From: Snuella sedimenti
GTDB taxonomy: Bacteria > Bacteroidota > Bacteroidia > Flavobacteriales > Flavobacteriaceae
Assembly (NCBI RefSeq): GCF_016428595.1
Contig: NZ_JAELVQ010000004.1
Location: 155,916-219,915, forward strand
Reading direction: 5' to 3'
Length of the DNA stretch: 64,000 nt
The notes beneath the pieces are model-generated. The model worked only from the letters and a program-made list of their open reading frames with translations. It was not told the origin of the DNA and did not search any database. Both the position numbers and the translations under genes were made by a program. This document shows, one piece after another, positions 58,056 to 64,000 of this stretch. Every line of letters starts with the position of its first letter. The first letter of the stretch is position 1.

Positions 58056-58147
58056 TGAAATGAGCCATAACAAATCTTGATACCCACCGAGATTATTATT
58101 GGTGAATTACATCTGATCTATGAAAAACAATAAAATTTAAACAGATG
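58056..58147 (+). ncRNA. conserved leader element, copy B (candidate cis-regulatory RNA)
   Basis: Second copy of the leader at 36241. Segments: 1 AATCT (58073-58077), 2 AGATT (58090-58094), 3 CATCTG (58110-58115), 4 CAGATG (58142-58147, containing the Usp start codon). A further inverted repeat TGTTATG/CATAACA brackets its 5' end (58051-58071). The short ATG frame seen in copy A at 36305 is closed by TAA here, showing that the true start is the last ATG. A CACC/GGTG pair (58085-58104) could add a stem in this copy. Confidence 0.5.
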
Positions 58148-58990
58148 AAAAAGATATTGCTTCCCACCGATTTTTCTGAAAATTCCTGGAATGCCATAGC
58201 TTATGCGTTACAGTTTTTTAAACATGATATTTGTCGGTTTTATTTGCTAAACACCTATACGCCTGTAGTATATCATGTTGAATATGTACTGGCCAATCCG
58301 ACACAATATGGTTTGGGAGATGCTGTAAGAGAAGCTTCTTTAGAAGCGTTAAGTGCGTTGGAAAATAGAATTAACAATACATTTCGCAATGCAAATCATA
58401 GTTTTGAGAGCATTTCAGCATTTAACACCTTGATACCCGAAATTAAGGATGTTGTTAAGGAAAAGAACATTAATTATATAGTCATGGGAACTACTGGGGC
58501 AACGGGTGCTAAAGAAGTGTTATTTGGTACCAATACCGTGCATGTGTTTAAAAACATGACGTGCCCTGTACTAGCTATACCAAAGGATTTTACTTTCGAG
58601 CATCCGCAGGATATTTTGTTTCCAACTGATTACGAAATAGATTATGATGAGCACCAAATGCAATCTATTGTCCAGATAGCAAGTCGGTACGATTCTAAGG
58701 TTCATGTTTTAAATGTGTCCTATGGTTATGATCTGTCCCACAATCAAAAAAGCAATAAGCAAAAACTGGAAAGTTTAATAAAAAAGGTGCCACATGTGTT
58801 TCATAGTGTAAGTAACCAAACGGTGCAAGAGGCCATTGCTAATTTTCAATTAAGTACACGAGTTAATTTATTGACTATGATTAATAATAAACATTCTTTT
58901 TTTGAGAATGTATTCTTTAAATCTAAAATAAATCAAATAGGGTTTCATCTAAAAGTCCCATTTTTAGTGATCCCTTCAAAGAACAAATAA
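58145..58990 (+). CDS. universal stress protein, tandem Usp domains
   Basis: 281 residues. Domain 1 (1-145) begins 'MKKILLPTDFSENSWNAIAY' and has the ATP-binding motif G-2X-G-9X-G-T ('MGTTGATGAKEVLFGTNTV'). Domain 2 (~150-281, 'DILFPTDYEIDYDEHQMQSI') lacks this motif, as is common in tandem forms. Cytoplasmic. Followed 9 bp later by a paralogue. Its start codon is the 3' end of the conserved leader element. Confidence 0.94.
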   Translation: MKKILLPTDFSENSWNAIAYALQFFKHDICRFYLLNTYTPVVYHVEYVLANPTQYGLGDAVREASLEALSALENRINNTFRNANHSFESISAFNTLIPEIKDVVKEKNINYIVMGTTGATGAKEVLFGTNTVHVFKNMTCPVLAIPKDFTFEHPQDILFPTDYEIDYDEHQMQSIVQIASRYDSKVHVLNVSYGYDLSHNQKSNKQKLESLIKKVPHVFHSVSNQTVQEAIANFQLSTRVNLLTMINNKHSFFENVFFKSKINQIGFHLKVPFLVIPSKNK

Positions 58991-58999
58991 ATTTAAGTT

Positions 59000-59830
59000 A
59001 TGGAACGACACATTTTATTACCAACCGATTTCTCAGATAATTCTTGGAGTGCCGCAGTTTATGTTATGAAACTTTATGCAGATGCGGTTTGCACCTTCTA
59101 TTTTTTAAATTCAACGGCCATTAAGATGCCTACTATGTACGATCTGTCGAACAAGTTGGCAAAAACAGTTAACGATGCTGCCTTAAAGGAGTTAGAAGAT
59201 TTAAAGGACTTGGCAGAAAAAACCAATACCAATGCGAATCATGACTTTAAAATTATTTTAAGCACTAAAACGCTAAAGGATGCTATTGATATGGCTGTAA
59301 CTAAATACCATATTGATTTAATTGTTATGGGAACAAAAGGATCTTCTGGGGTAAAGGAGATTTTCTTTGGAAGCAATACGGTAAATATTATTAAGGCCAT
59401 GCGTATTTGTCCTGTTTTAATCGTGCCGGAAGCTTACGAATTTGTAACGCCTAAGCAAATAGCATTCCCTACAGATTTTACCCGATTTTATAGCGATAAA
59501 GAGTTGGATCCGTTAAAGCAATTGGCCGATTTGTACAGTTCTAAGATTAGGATTGTACATATTAATGTTGAAGAGAAACTAAGTGAAGTGCAGACTTATA
59601 ATTTAAGTAAATTAAAAAGTTATTTAGAGGATTATGACCATAGTTTTCACTGGATGCCAAAATATGCAAAGAAAGCAGAAGAGATTAATGATTTTATTGA
59701 GGAATTAGGTATAGAAATTCTCGTTATGCTTAATTACAAGCACGGTTTTATTGAAAATTTTGTAAAAGAAGCAGTTATTGAAAAGATAGGCTTTCACCTT
59801 AAAATACCCTTTTTGGTGATTCCAGAGTAG
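59000..59830 (+). CDS. universal stress protein, tandem Usp domains (paralogue)
   Basis: 276 residues, same plan as its neighbour: 'MERHILLPTDFSDNSWSAAV' and the motif 'MGTKGSSGVKEIFFGSNTV' in domain 1, and a degenerate domain 2 ('QIAFPTDFTRFYSDKELDPL') ending 'GFHLKIPFLVIPE', shared with the first protein ('GFHLKVPFLVIPS'). A tandem duplication. No leader element of its own. Confidence 0.94.
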   Translation: MERHILLPTDFSDNSWSAAVYVMKLYADAVCTFYFLNSTAIKMPTMYDLSNKLAKTVNDAALKELEDLKDLAEKTNTNANHDFKIILSTKTLKDAIDMAVTKYHIDLIVMGTKGSSGVKEIFFGSNTVNIIKAMRICPVLIVPEAYEFVTPKQIAFPTDFTRFYSDKELDPLKQLADLYSSKIRIVHINVEEKLSEVQTYNLSKLKSYLEDYDHSFHWMPKYAKKAEEINDFIEELGIEILVMLNYKHGFIENFVKEAVIEKIGFHLKIPFLVIPE

Positions 59831-59911
59831 GTAGTAGTAATATACAGTAGAGAATGTGTAGTTCCTAACTTTAAGGATTGTGTTACGTTCATAAAAAGCA
59901 TTGGATGTTGT

Positions 59912-60750
59912 ATGAAAGAAGAAGCTATAGATGTCATAAAATTTTCAGGTGAAAAGGTGAAGTTTTCATTGGAAAAGTTACGGCGGTCTTTAAAATATTC
60001 TGGCGCCGATAATGAAACCGTTTCAAGGATTATTGATGTGGTTCGTGATGAATTGTATCAAGGGATTTCAACAAAGGAAATTTATAATAGAGCATATGCT
60101 TTGCTTAAGAGTAAAAAAAGTTATCTAGCCTCAAAATATAAATTAAAAAGGGCAATTTACGAATTAGGTCCAACAGGGTTTCCGTTTGAACGGTTTATTG
60201 GAGCCATTTTAAAATACTCAGGATACGAAATTGAGATAGGAAAGGTTTTACAAGGTGCATGCGTTTCTCATGAAATAGATGTTATAGCCCATAAAAATAA
60301 TGAGTTTATTTTGGTAGAATGTAAGTTTCATAGTGAACAAGGGCTTAATTGTAATGTTAAGATACCATTGTATATCCATAGTAGGTATATTGATGTAAAA
60401 ACTAATTGGGGAGTTAAAGCAAATAATGCCAAATTAACCCAAGGATGGGTTGTAACAAACACCCGATTTACCAAAGATGCAATAGCCTATGGTGCATGTG
60501 CAAATTTGTATTTGTTAAGTTGGGATTATCCCAAAGATAACGGTTTAAAAGATAGAATAGATAGGTTAGGACTGTACCCTATTACTGCTTCAACCTTGTT
60601 AACCAATCACGAAAACAGTTTTTATTAAGCAGGGATATTGTATTGTGTAGAGAGCTAATAACCGATGCTTTTTATTTGGATCATTTAGGAGTGTCGGATG
60701 TAAGAAAGGATAAAGTGTTGGAGGAAATAAAAACACTATGTCACAAATAG
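59912..60750 (+). pseudogene. ATP-cone plus Mrr-like endonuclease-fold protein, frameshifted near the C-terminus
   Basis: An ATP-cone domain (~1-90, 'VIKFSGEKVKFSLEKLRRSL', 'ISTKEIYNRAYALL') is followed by a PD-(D/E)xK domain ('GPTGFPFERFIGAILKYSGY', 'HEIDVIAHKNNEFILVECKF' with Asp and ExK). Frame 1 stops at 60628 after 238 residues. From 60616 the next frame reads 44 further residues (start QFLLSRDIVLCRELITDA, end VLEEIKTLCHK) to TAG 60750, 6 bp before the next gene, and continues the protein sensibly. One missing A in the run at 60612-60615 (GAAAACAG for GAAAAACAG) explains it. Either a true mutation or a sequencing error; the endonuclease domain itself is intact. Confidence 0.8.
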
Positions 60751-60756
60751 TAAGTT

Positions 60757-62130
60757 ATGGATGCATATGTGAAAATCCATTTTTTTGGAGCGTCGGGTAC
60801 GGTTACCGGATCAAAATTTCTTATAGAAACTTCCGAGAAAAATATATTAATAGATTGTGGTATGTTTCAAGGGATTAAGGAGCTGAGGCAGATGAATTGG
60901 CTCGATCTCTCCATAGATGTTACAACAATTGATATGGTGTTGTTAACCCATGGGCATTTGGATCACGTAGGCTATTTACCTCGATTGATTCAACAAGGCT
61001 TTGAAGGGGCGATTATTGGAACGGCTCCCACCTTATCTATTGCAGAAATTATTTTAAGGGACAGTGCAAAGATATACGAGGAAGAAGCTAAAAAGGCCAA
61101 TCAGGAAGGCTATACAAAGCATAATCCCGCATTGCCCTTGTTTACCATATACGATGTTGAAAAAACATTACGTTTTTTTCAAGTTGGGTTTATAGATAAA
61201 TGGATAGTCTTAGCCGAAAATATTTCGTGTCGTTTTCGGCTTAATGGACATATTATTGGGGCTACTTTCATAGAATTGGATATTAAAGGCAAACGTTTTG
61301 TCTTTTCAGGAGATATTGGAAGAAACAACGACTATTTGCTGGATGTGCCCAAAAAACCGGAATGGGCCGACTATCTATTTGTTGAAAGTACCTATGGTAA
61401 CAAGCTGCACCCTAAAGAGGATGTCGAACAGGTACTGGCTACTATAATTAATGAAACGCTTCATAAGCATGGTAACTTTGTCATCCCAAGTTTTGCGGTA
61501 GAACGTTTACAGACTTTAATGTACATACTTTGGAAGCTCTATAAAAAGAATAAAATACCTAATATACCTATTTTTATTGATAGCCCGATGGGAAACAATG
61601 TATTGGAGGTTTTTAGTAGATTTCCAGAGTGGCACAGGCTTTCGGAGTCCGATTACAGAGCCATGTGTAACCATGTTACTATTATTGAGTCGTATAAAGA
61701 AACCTGGGAAACGATAGACGATAACCGTTCTAAAATAGTTATAGCAGGTAGTGGTATGGTTACAGGTGGGCGAGTGCTAACCTATTTGCAACAGCTTATA
61801 GATAATCCATTAACAACGGTATTGTTGGTGGGTTACCAGGCGGAGGGAACTCGGGGGCATCAATTATTGTCCGGTGTTCACGAAATTAAGTTTTATGGAA
61901 AATATTATCCCGTAAAAGCTACTGTTAAGAGTATTGAGAGCTTGTCGGCCCACGCCGATCAGGCAGAACTCATAGATTGGCTTGGTCTTATTAAAAACAT
62001 TCCTGAAAATGTGTTTTTAGTGCATGGAGAACCTGAAGCACTCGATATTTTTCGAGTAAAAATAAAAGACACTTTCCGTTGGAAGGTATCAATTCCCAAA
62101 CTATTGGATGTGGTAGAAGTAATTATTTAA
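60757..62130 (+). CDS. beta-CASP metallo-beta-lactamase-fold hydrolase (RNA-processing type)
   Basis: 457 residues. Metallo-beta-lactamase domain with HxHxDH 'LLTHGHLDHVGYLP' (H65, H67, D69, H70), 'NGHIIGATFIELDI' and 'FSGDIGRNN'; beta-CASP domain ('FVIPSFAVERLQTLMYILWK', 'PIFIDSPMG', 'IVIAGSGMVTGGRVLTYLQQ') and C-terminal 'SIESLSAHADQAELIDWL' and 'VFLVHGEPEALDIF'. This is the archaeal CPSF-like/YsxH-type family acting on RNA, usual length. Often found near Usp and Hsp20 genes in stress islands. Cytoplasmic. Confidence 0.93.
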   Translation: MDAYVKIHFFGASGTVTGSKFLIETSEKNILIDCGMFQGIKELRQMNWLDLSIDVTTIDMVLLTHGHLDHVGYLPRLIQQGFEGAIIGTAPTLSIAEIILRDSAKIYEEEAKKANQEGYTKHNPALPLFTIYDVEKTLRFFQVGFIDKWIVLAENISCRFRLNGHIIGATFIELDIKGKRFVFSGDIGRNNDYLLDVPKKPEWADYLFVESTYGNKLHPKEDVEQVLATIINETLHKHGNFVIPSFAVERLQTLMYILWKLYKKNKIPNIPIFIDSPMGNNVLEVFSRFPEWHRLSESDYRAMCNHVTIIESYKETWETIDDNRSKIVIAGSGMVTGGRVLTYLQQLIDNPLTTVLLVGYQAEGTRGHQLLSGVHEIKFYGKYYPVKATVKSIESLSAHADQAELIDWLGLIKNIPENVFLVHGEPEALDIFRVKIKDTFRWKVSIPKLLDVVEVII

Positions 62131-62142
62131 AAGCAAGTACCA

Positions 62143-62562
62143 ATGGAAGCATTTCAAGTATATAGAAGTTTTAATGCCGATAAGCCTATTGAAGAATTAC
62201 AATATATAATGGAAGCTTATCAAATTGAACTAAGAAATTTAAAGTCTGAACTCCAGTTTTATAAATTCTTAGTAGAGGCGGCTATTTTTAAACCGCATGT
62301 CATAAATTTATTCGAAATGCTTGAACAATTTAAAAGCAAGCTAAAAAAGATGGAGGTGAATCGTATGGGGCTATTAAATAAGATAGGCGCACATAGCAAT
62401 CAAATTGCAAATAAAATAGAATGTGAAGATGTTGCTTGCGATGCCTTCTTCATAAAAAAGCACGATACATTGGAACATGAAGTTCATAACTTCAATCAAC
62501 AAGTATCCAATTTTAAATTAAACATGTATCAATATATTCAAGGTGTTGTTAAAAACGAATAG
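62143..62562 (+). CDS. small helical protein, unrecognised
   Basis: 139 residues, no family recognised. Nearly all-helical with coiled-coil stretches ('IEELQYIMEAYQIELRNLKS', 'LFEMLEQFKSKLKKMEVNRM'), no signal or membrane helix. It begins 12 bp after the beta-CASP gene and is probably co-transcribed. Pattern (SEL-F, later leucine heptads, a central His-x-Asn) resembles the protein at 63322, suggesting distant paralogues. Confidence 0.75.
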   Translation: MEAFQVYRSFNADKPIEELQYIMEAYQIELRNLKSELQFYKFLVEAAIFKPHVINLFEMLEQFKSKLKKMEVNRMGLLNKIGAHSNQIANKIECEDVACDAFFIKKHDTLEHEVHNFNQQVSNFKLNMYQYIQGVVKNE

Positions 62563-62587
62563 ATTTTTTTAAAATCATTTAACTGTC

Positions 62588-62599
62588 TGATATATATCA
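62588..62599. promoter_or_regulatory. Fnr/Crp-like site TGATATATATCA before hsp20
   Basis: Perfect palindrome flanked as CTGATATATATCATTG, 69 bp before the hsp20 start codon. The flanks match the site at 57825. Confidence 0.55.
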
Positions 62600-62667
62600 T
62601 TGTTTAAAACGACTTCAATAGATATATTAGAAACGAGAAATCAAGTTTAATTTAAAATATTAGACCA

Positions 62668-63117
62668 ATGACACTTATTAAATTTAACAATCGAAACAGG
62701 TTATTCCCTTGGAATAACAGCGGCTTGAAAAGCTTCTTGAGTTCGGACGATTTTTTTAACGACGATTTCTTTGTAGAAGACAGTTTAATGCCAGCAATGA
62801 ATGTAAAAGAGCACGAGAAAAACTTTGAAGTTGAATTCGCCGCTCCGGGTTTTTCTAAAAAAGATTTTGAAATAACCATAAACGATAACGTTTTAAGCGT
62901 TAGTGGAGAAAAGCAACATGAAGTCGAGGAAAAAGAAGTGGACTATACGCGTAAAGAGTTTAGTTACGACGCTTTTAAAAGATCATTAAAGTTACCAGAT
63001 ACTGTTGATCCCGAAAGTAAAGTAGATGCCACTTACAAAAATGGTATTCTAAAATTAAATCTTTTAAAGAAAAAAGAAGCAAAGGTAGCACCAAAAAAGG
63101 TGATTGAGGTTAGTTAA
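62668..63117 (+). CDS. small heat shock protein (Hsp20/alpha-crystallin)
   Basis: 149 residues. N-terminal arm with 'LSSDDFFNDDFFVEDSLMPA', then the alpha-crystallin domain (~45-140: 'NVKEHEKNFEVEFAAPGFSK', 'ITINDNVLSVSGEK', 'FKRSLKLPDTVD', 'ATYKNGILKLNLLKKK'). ATP-independent holdase for aggregated proteins. Single transcription unit between the Fnr-like site and a strong terminator. Confidence 0.96.
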   Translation: MTLIKFNNRNRLFPWNNSGLKSFLSSDDFFNDDFFVEDSLMPAMNVKEHEKNFEVEFAAPGFSKKDFEITINDNVLSVSGEKQHEVEEKEVDYTRKEFSYDAFKRSLKLPDTVDPESKVDATYKNGILKLNLLKKKEAKVAPKKVIEVS

Positions 63118-63152
63118 TCCTGATAGTACCAATTGTAAATGGTAAATGGATG

Positions 63153-63202
63153 GAGCAGAAGATAATGTTGGGCACAATAAAAATATTATGTTCTGCTCTT
63201 TT
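63153..63202 (+). terminator. Rho-independent terminator after hsp20
   Basis: Arms GAGCAGAAGATAAT and ATTATGTTCTGCTC (one mismatch) around an 18-nt loop, followed by TTTT. Confidence 0.75.
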
Positions 63203-63279
63203 GGTTCATTGAAATAGTTGTAAAATGAAATGTCCATGACTTAAGGATTAGTTGTAAAATATAATGATTGTATGGATAT

Positions 63280-63287
63280 TACATTTG
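63280..63287 (+). promoter_or_regulatory. -7 promoter box TACATTTG
   Basis: Exact TAnnTTTG match 35 bp before the ATG at 63322. The frame of the next gene is open back to 63268, but that part is the promoter, so the gene starts later. Confidence 0.5.
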
Positions 63288-63321
63288 CGCAATAAAAAGC
63301 ATTAACATTAATAAGAATAAG

Positions 63322-63765
63322 ATGAAAAAGATAGGCAACAAAGCTAAGTACGAAGTATGGTTAAGTGCAGAGACCATGCATAATGCTTCACGAGAATGGC
63401 TGTCCGAACTAAATTTTGTTAAGGACGAACAGCTGTTTCTTGATGATTTAGTAGTGGCTTACACACTGCAGCTTATAGATTCTAAGCATTATAAAGAAAG
63501 TAAGCATTTAATTGAAGTATTAAGTGCTTTACAAGTAGAAACAAAAAACCTGATAGAGACTATCAGAGCACATGAAAATGGTCTTAAAGTTATGGTTGAT
63601 GGTGTCGATCAACAGGAAGAAGAAGCACATTATAAGGACACCCATAGAAAACTTATTTTGGAGGTTAGTGCCTTTATGAAACGTTATAGAGCGCTTAAAA
63701 CAAAGTTATTTGCGCTCATAAAAAATATTATGAAAGAAAGAAAGCAAAAACGTTTGCTTCAATAA
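63322..63765 (+). CDS. small helical protein, unrecognised
   Basis: 147 residues from the ATG in AAGATGAAAAAG; the frame upstream overlaps the promoter. All-helical ('YEVWLSAETMHNASREWLSE', 'HLIEVLSALQVETKNLIETI', basic C-terminus 'MKERKQKRLLQ'), no signal. No family recognised; likely a stress-island companion and perhaps a distant paralogue of the product at 62143. Confidence 0.75.
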   Translation: MKKIGNKAKYEVWLSAETMHNASREWLSELNFVKDEQLFLDDLVVAYTLQLIDSKHYKESKHLIEVLSALQVETKNLIETIRAHENGLKVMVDGVDQQEEEAHYKDTHRKLILEVSAFMKRYRALKTKLFALIKNIMKERKQKRLLQ

Positions 63766-63899
63766 CAATTAATGAGTATTTGATATAGGGTAAGTTGTTA
63801 ATTATCATAGGTTGGGTATTGTTTTTTGACTGTGATTTAGTTGTGCATTTCCCTCCTTGTTAAATGGTAAACACCTGTTTTTTTATTTCATCTTATAAA

Positions 63900-64000
63900 A
63901 CCACCTGCTTTGCTGGTGGTCATGTTCTGAAGGCTATGCCTATATTTGTACTATGAACAAATATAAGAAACTTAGTCATGTTATATATAAATGTGAATAT
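63900..64000 (+). mobile_element. IS200/IS605-type insertion sequence, left end
   Basis: An imperfect hairpin ACCACC-TGC-TTT-GCT-GGTGGT (63900-63920, T-T mismatch) lies 33 bp before the transposase start, the arrangement of an IS200/IS605 left end. A TATATTTG box (63941-63948) can drive the transposase. The element continues beyond the window; its exact tip cannot be set from one end. Confidence 0.75.
63953..64000 (+). CDS. tnpA: IS200/IS605-family TnpA transposase, first 16 codons
   Basis: The N-terminus MNKYKKLSHVIYKCEY matches the usual start of IS200-type Y1/HUH transposases (family form: ...LSHxVYxCxYH). Runs off the window end. The preceding hairpin supports the call. Confidence 0.85.
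   Translation, partial: MNKYKKLSHVIYKCEY

Overview
The window looks like a chromosome segment of a marine, polysaccharide-degrading member of the Bacteroidota, most likely a Flavobacteriaceae. The reasons are: two SusC/SusD outer-membrane uptake pairs; many lipoprotein signal peptides; a type IX secretion (Por) sorting tail; AT-rich intergenic DNA; promoters of the Bacteroidota form TAnnTTTG; and start codons in A-rich contexts (often AAACAGATG) rather than behind Shine-Dalgarno sequences. No rRNA, tRNA or CRISPR array was seen. The genus cannot be told from the sequence alone.

Layout. (1) 1-4920: the 3' end of one glycan uptake operon (SusC tail, SusD, two surface lipoproteins of the DUF4959/DUF5126/DUF5000 and DUF4998 types), closed by a terminator. 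(2) 5.0-52.3 kb: a large polysaccharide-utilization region. It starts with a control region holding two identical palindromes, then SusC, SusD, an FG-GAP/UnbV lipoprotein, a T9SS-secreted GH18-like protein with LamG domains, and two paralogous six-hairpin glycosidases flanking an AraC regulator. A uronate-type catabolic set follows (mannonate dehydratase, sugar porter, SDR dehydrogenase), then two more six-hairpin glycosidases, a solute-binding-like protein without signal peptide, a beta-propeller lactonase and a cupin. The rest is a GH2, a Planctomycete-type cytochrome set (PSD1, DUF1501, DUF2231/cytochrome), an EEP-family hydrolase, a GH92 mannosidase, CotH/DUF4956/DUF2490 and a LacZ-type GH2. 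Four separate promoters across 38 kb carry the same ATGTnTAnACAT palindrome 8-9 bp before the -7 box, so the region is probably one regulon. (3) 52.4-55.2 kb: an Mla-type lipid transport operon (permease, ATPase, MCE protein). (4) 55.2-63.8 kb: a stress island with CbpA/CbpM, thioredoxin, a TerB-like protein, two tandem-domain Usp proteins, a frameshifted ATP-cone/endonuclease gene, a beta-CASP metallo-hydrolase, Hsp20 and two small helical proteins. Four Fnr/Crp-like TGA-N6-TCA sites lie in its control regions. (5) 63.9-64.0 kb: the left end of an IS200/IS605-type insertion sequence with the first 16 codons of its transposase.

How the genes may work together (inference): surface SusC/D and the T9SS-exported GH18 protein capture and cut a complex glycan; periplasmic six-hairpin glycosidases, GH2 and GH92 enzymes trim it; the MFS porter imports the sugars; the SDR and mannonate dehydratase lead uronic acids toward 2-keto-3-deoxygluconate. 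GH18 with GH92 and GH2 recalls N-glycan-type loci, while the uronate genes point to an acidic sugar; the substrate is not settled.

The most unusual observation is a ~92-nt leader, about 90% identical in two copies 22 kb apart (before the PSD1 gene and before the first Usp gene). It ends exactly at the start codon and contains mutually exclusive pairing segments, one of which (CATCTG) is complementary to CAGATG, the start codon and its flank. This may be an undescribed cis-regulatory RNA.
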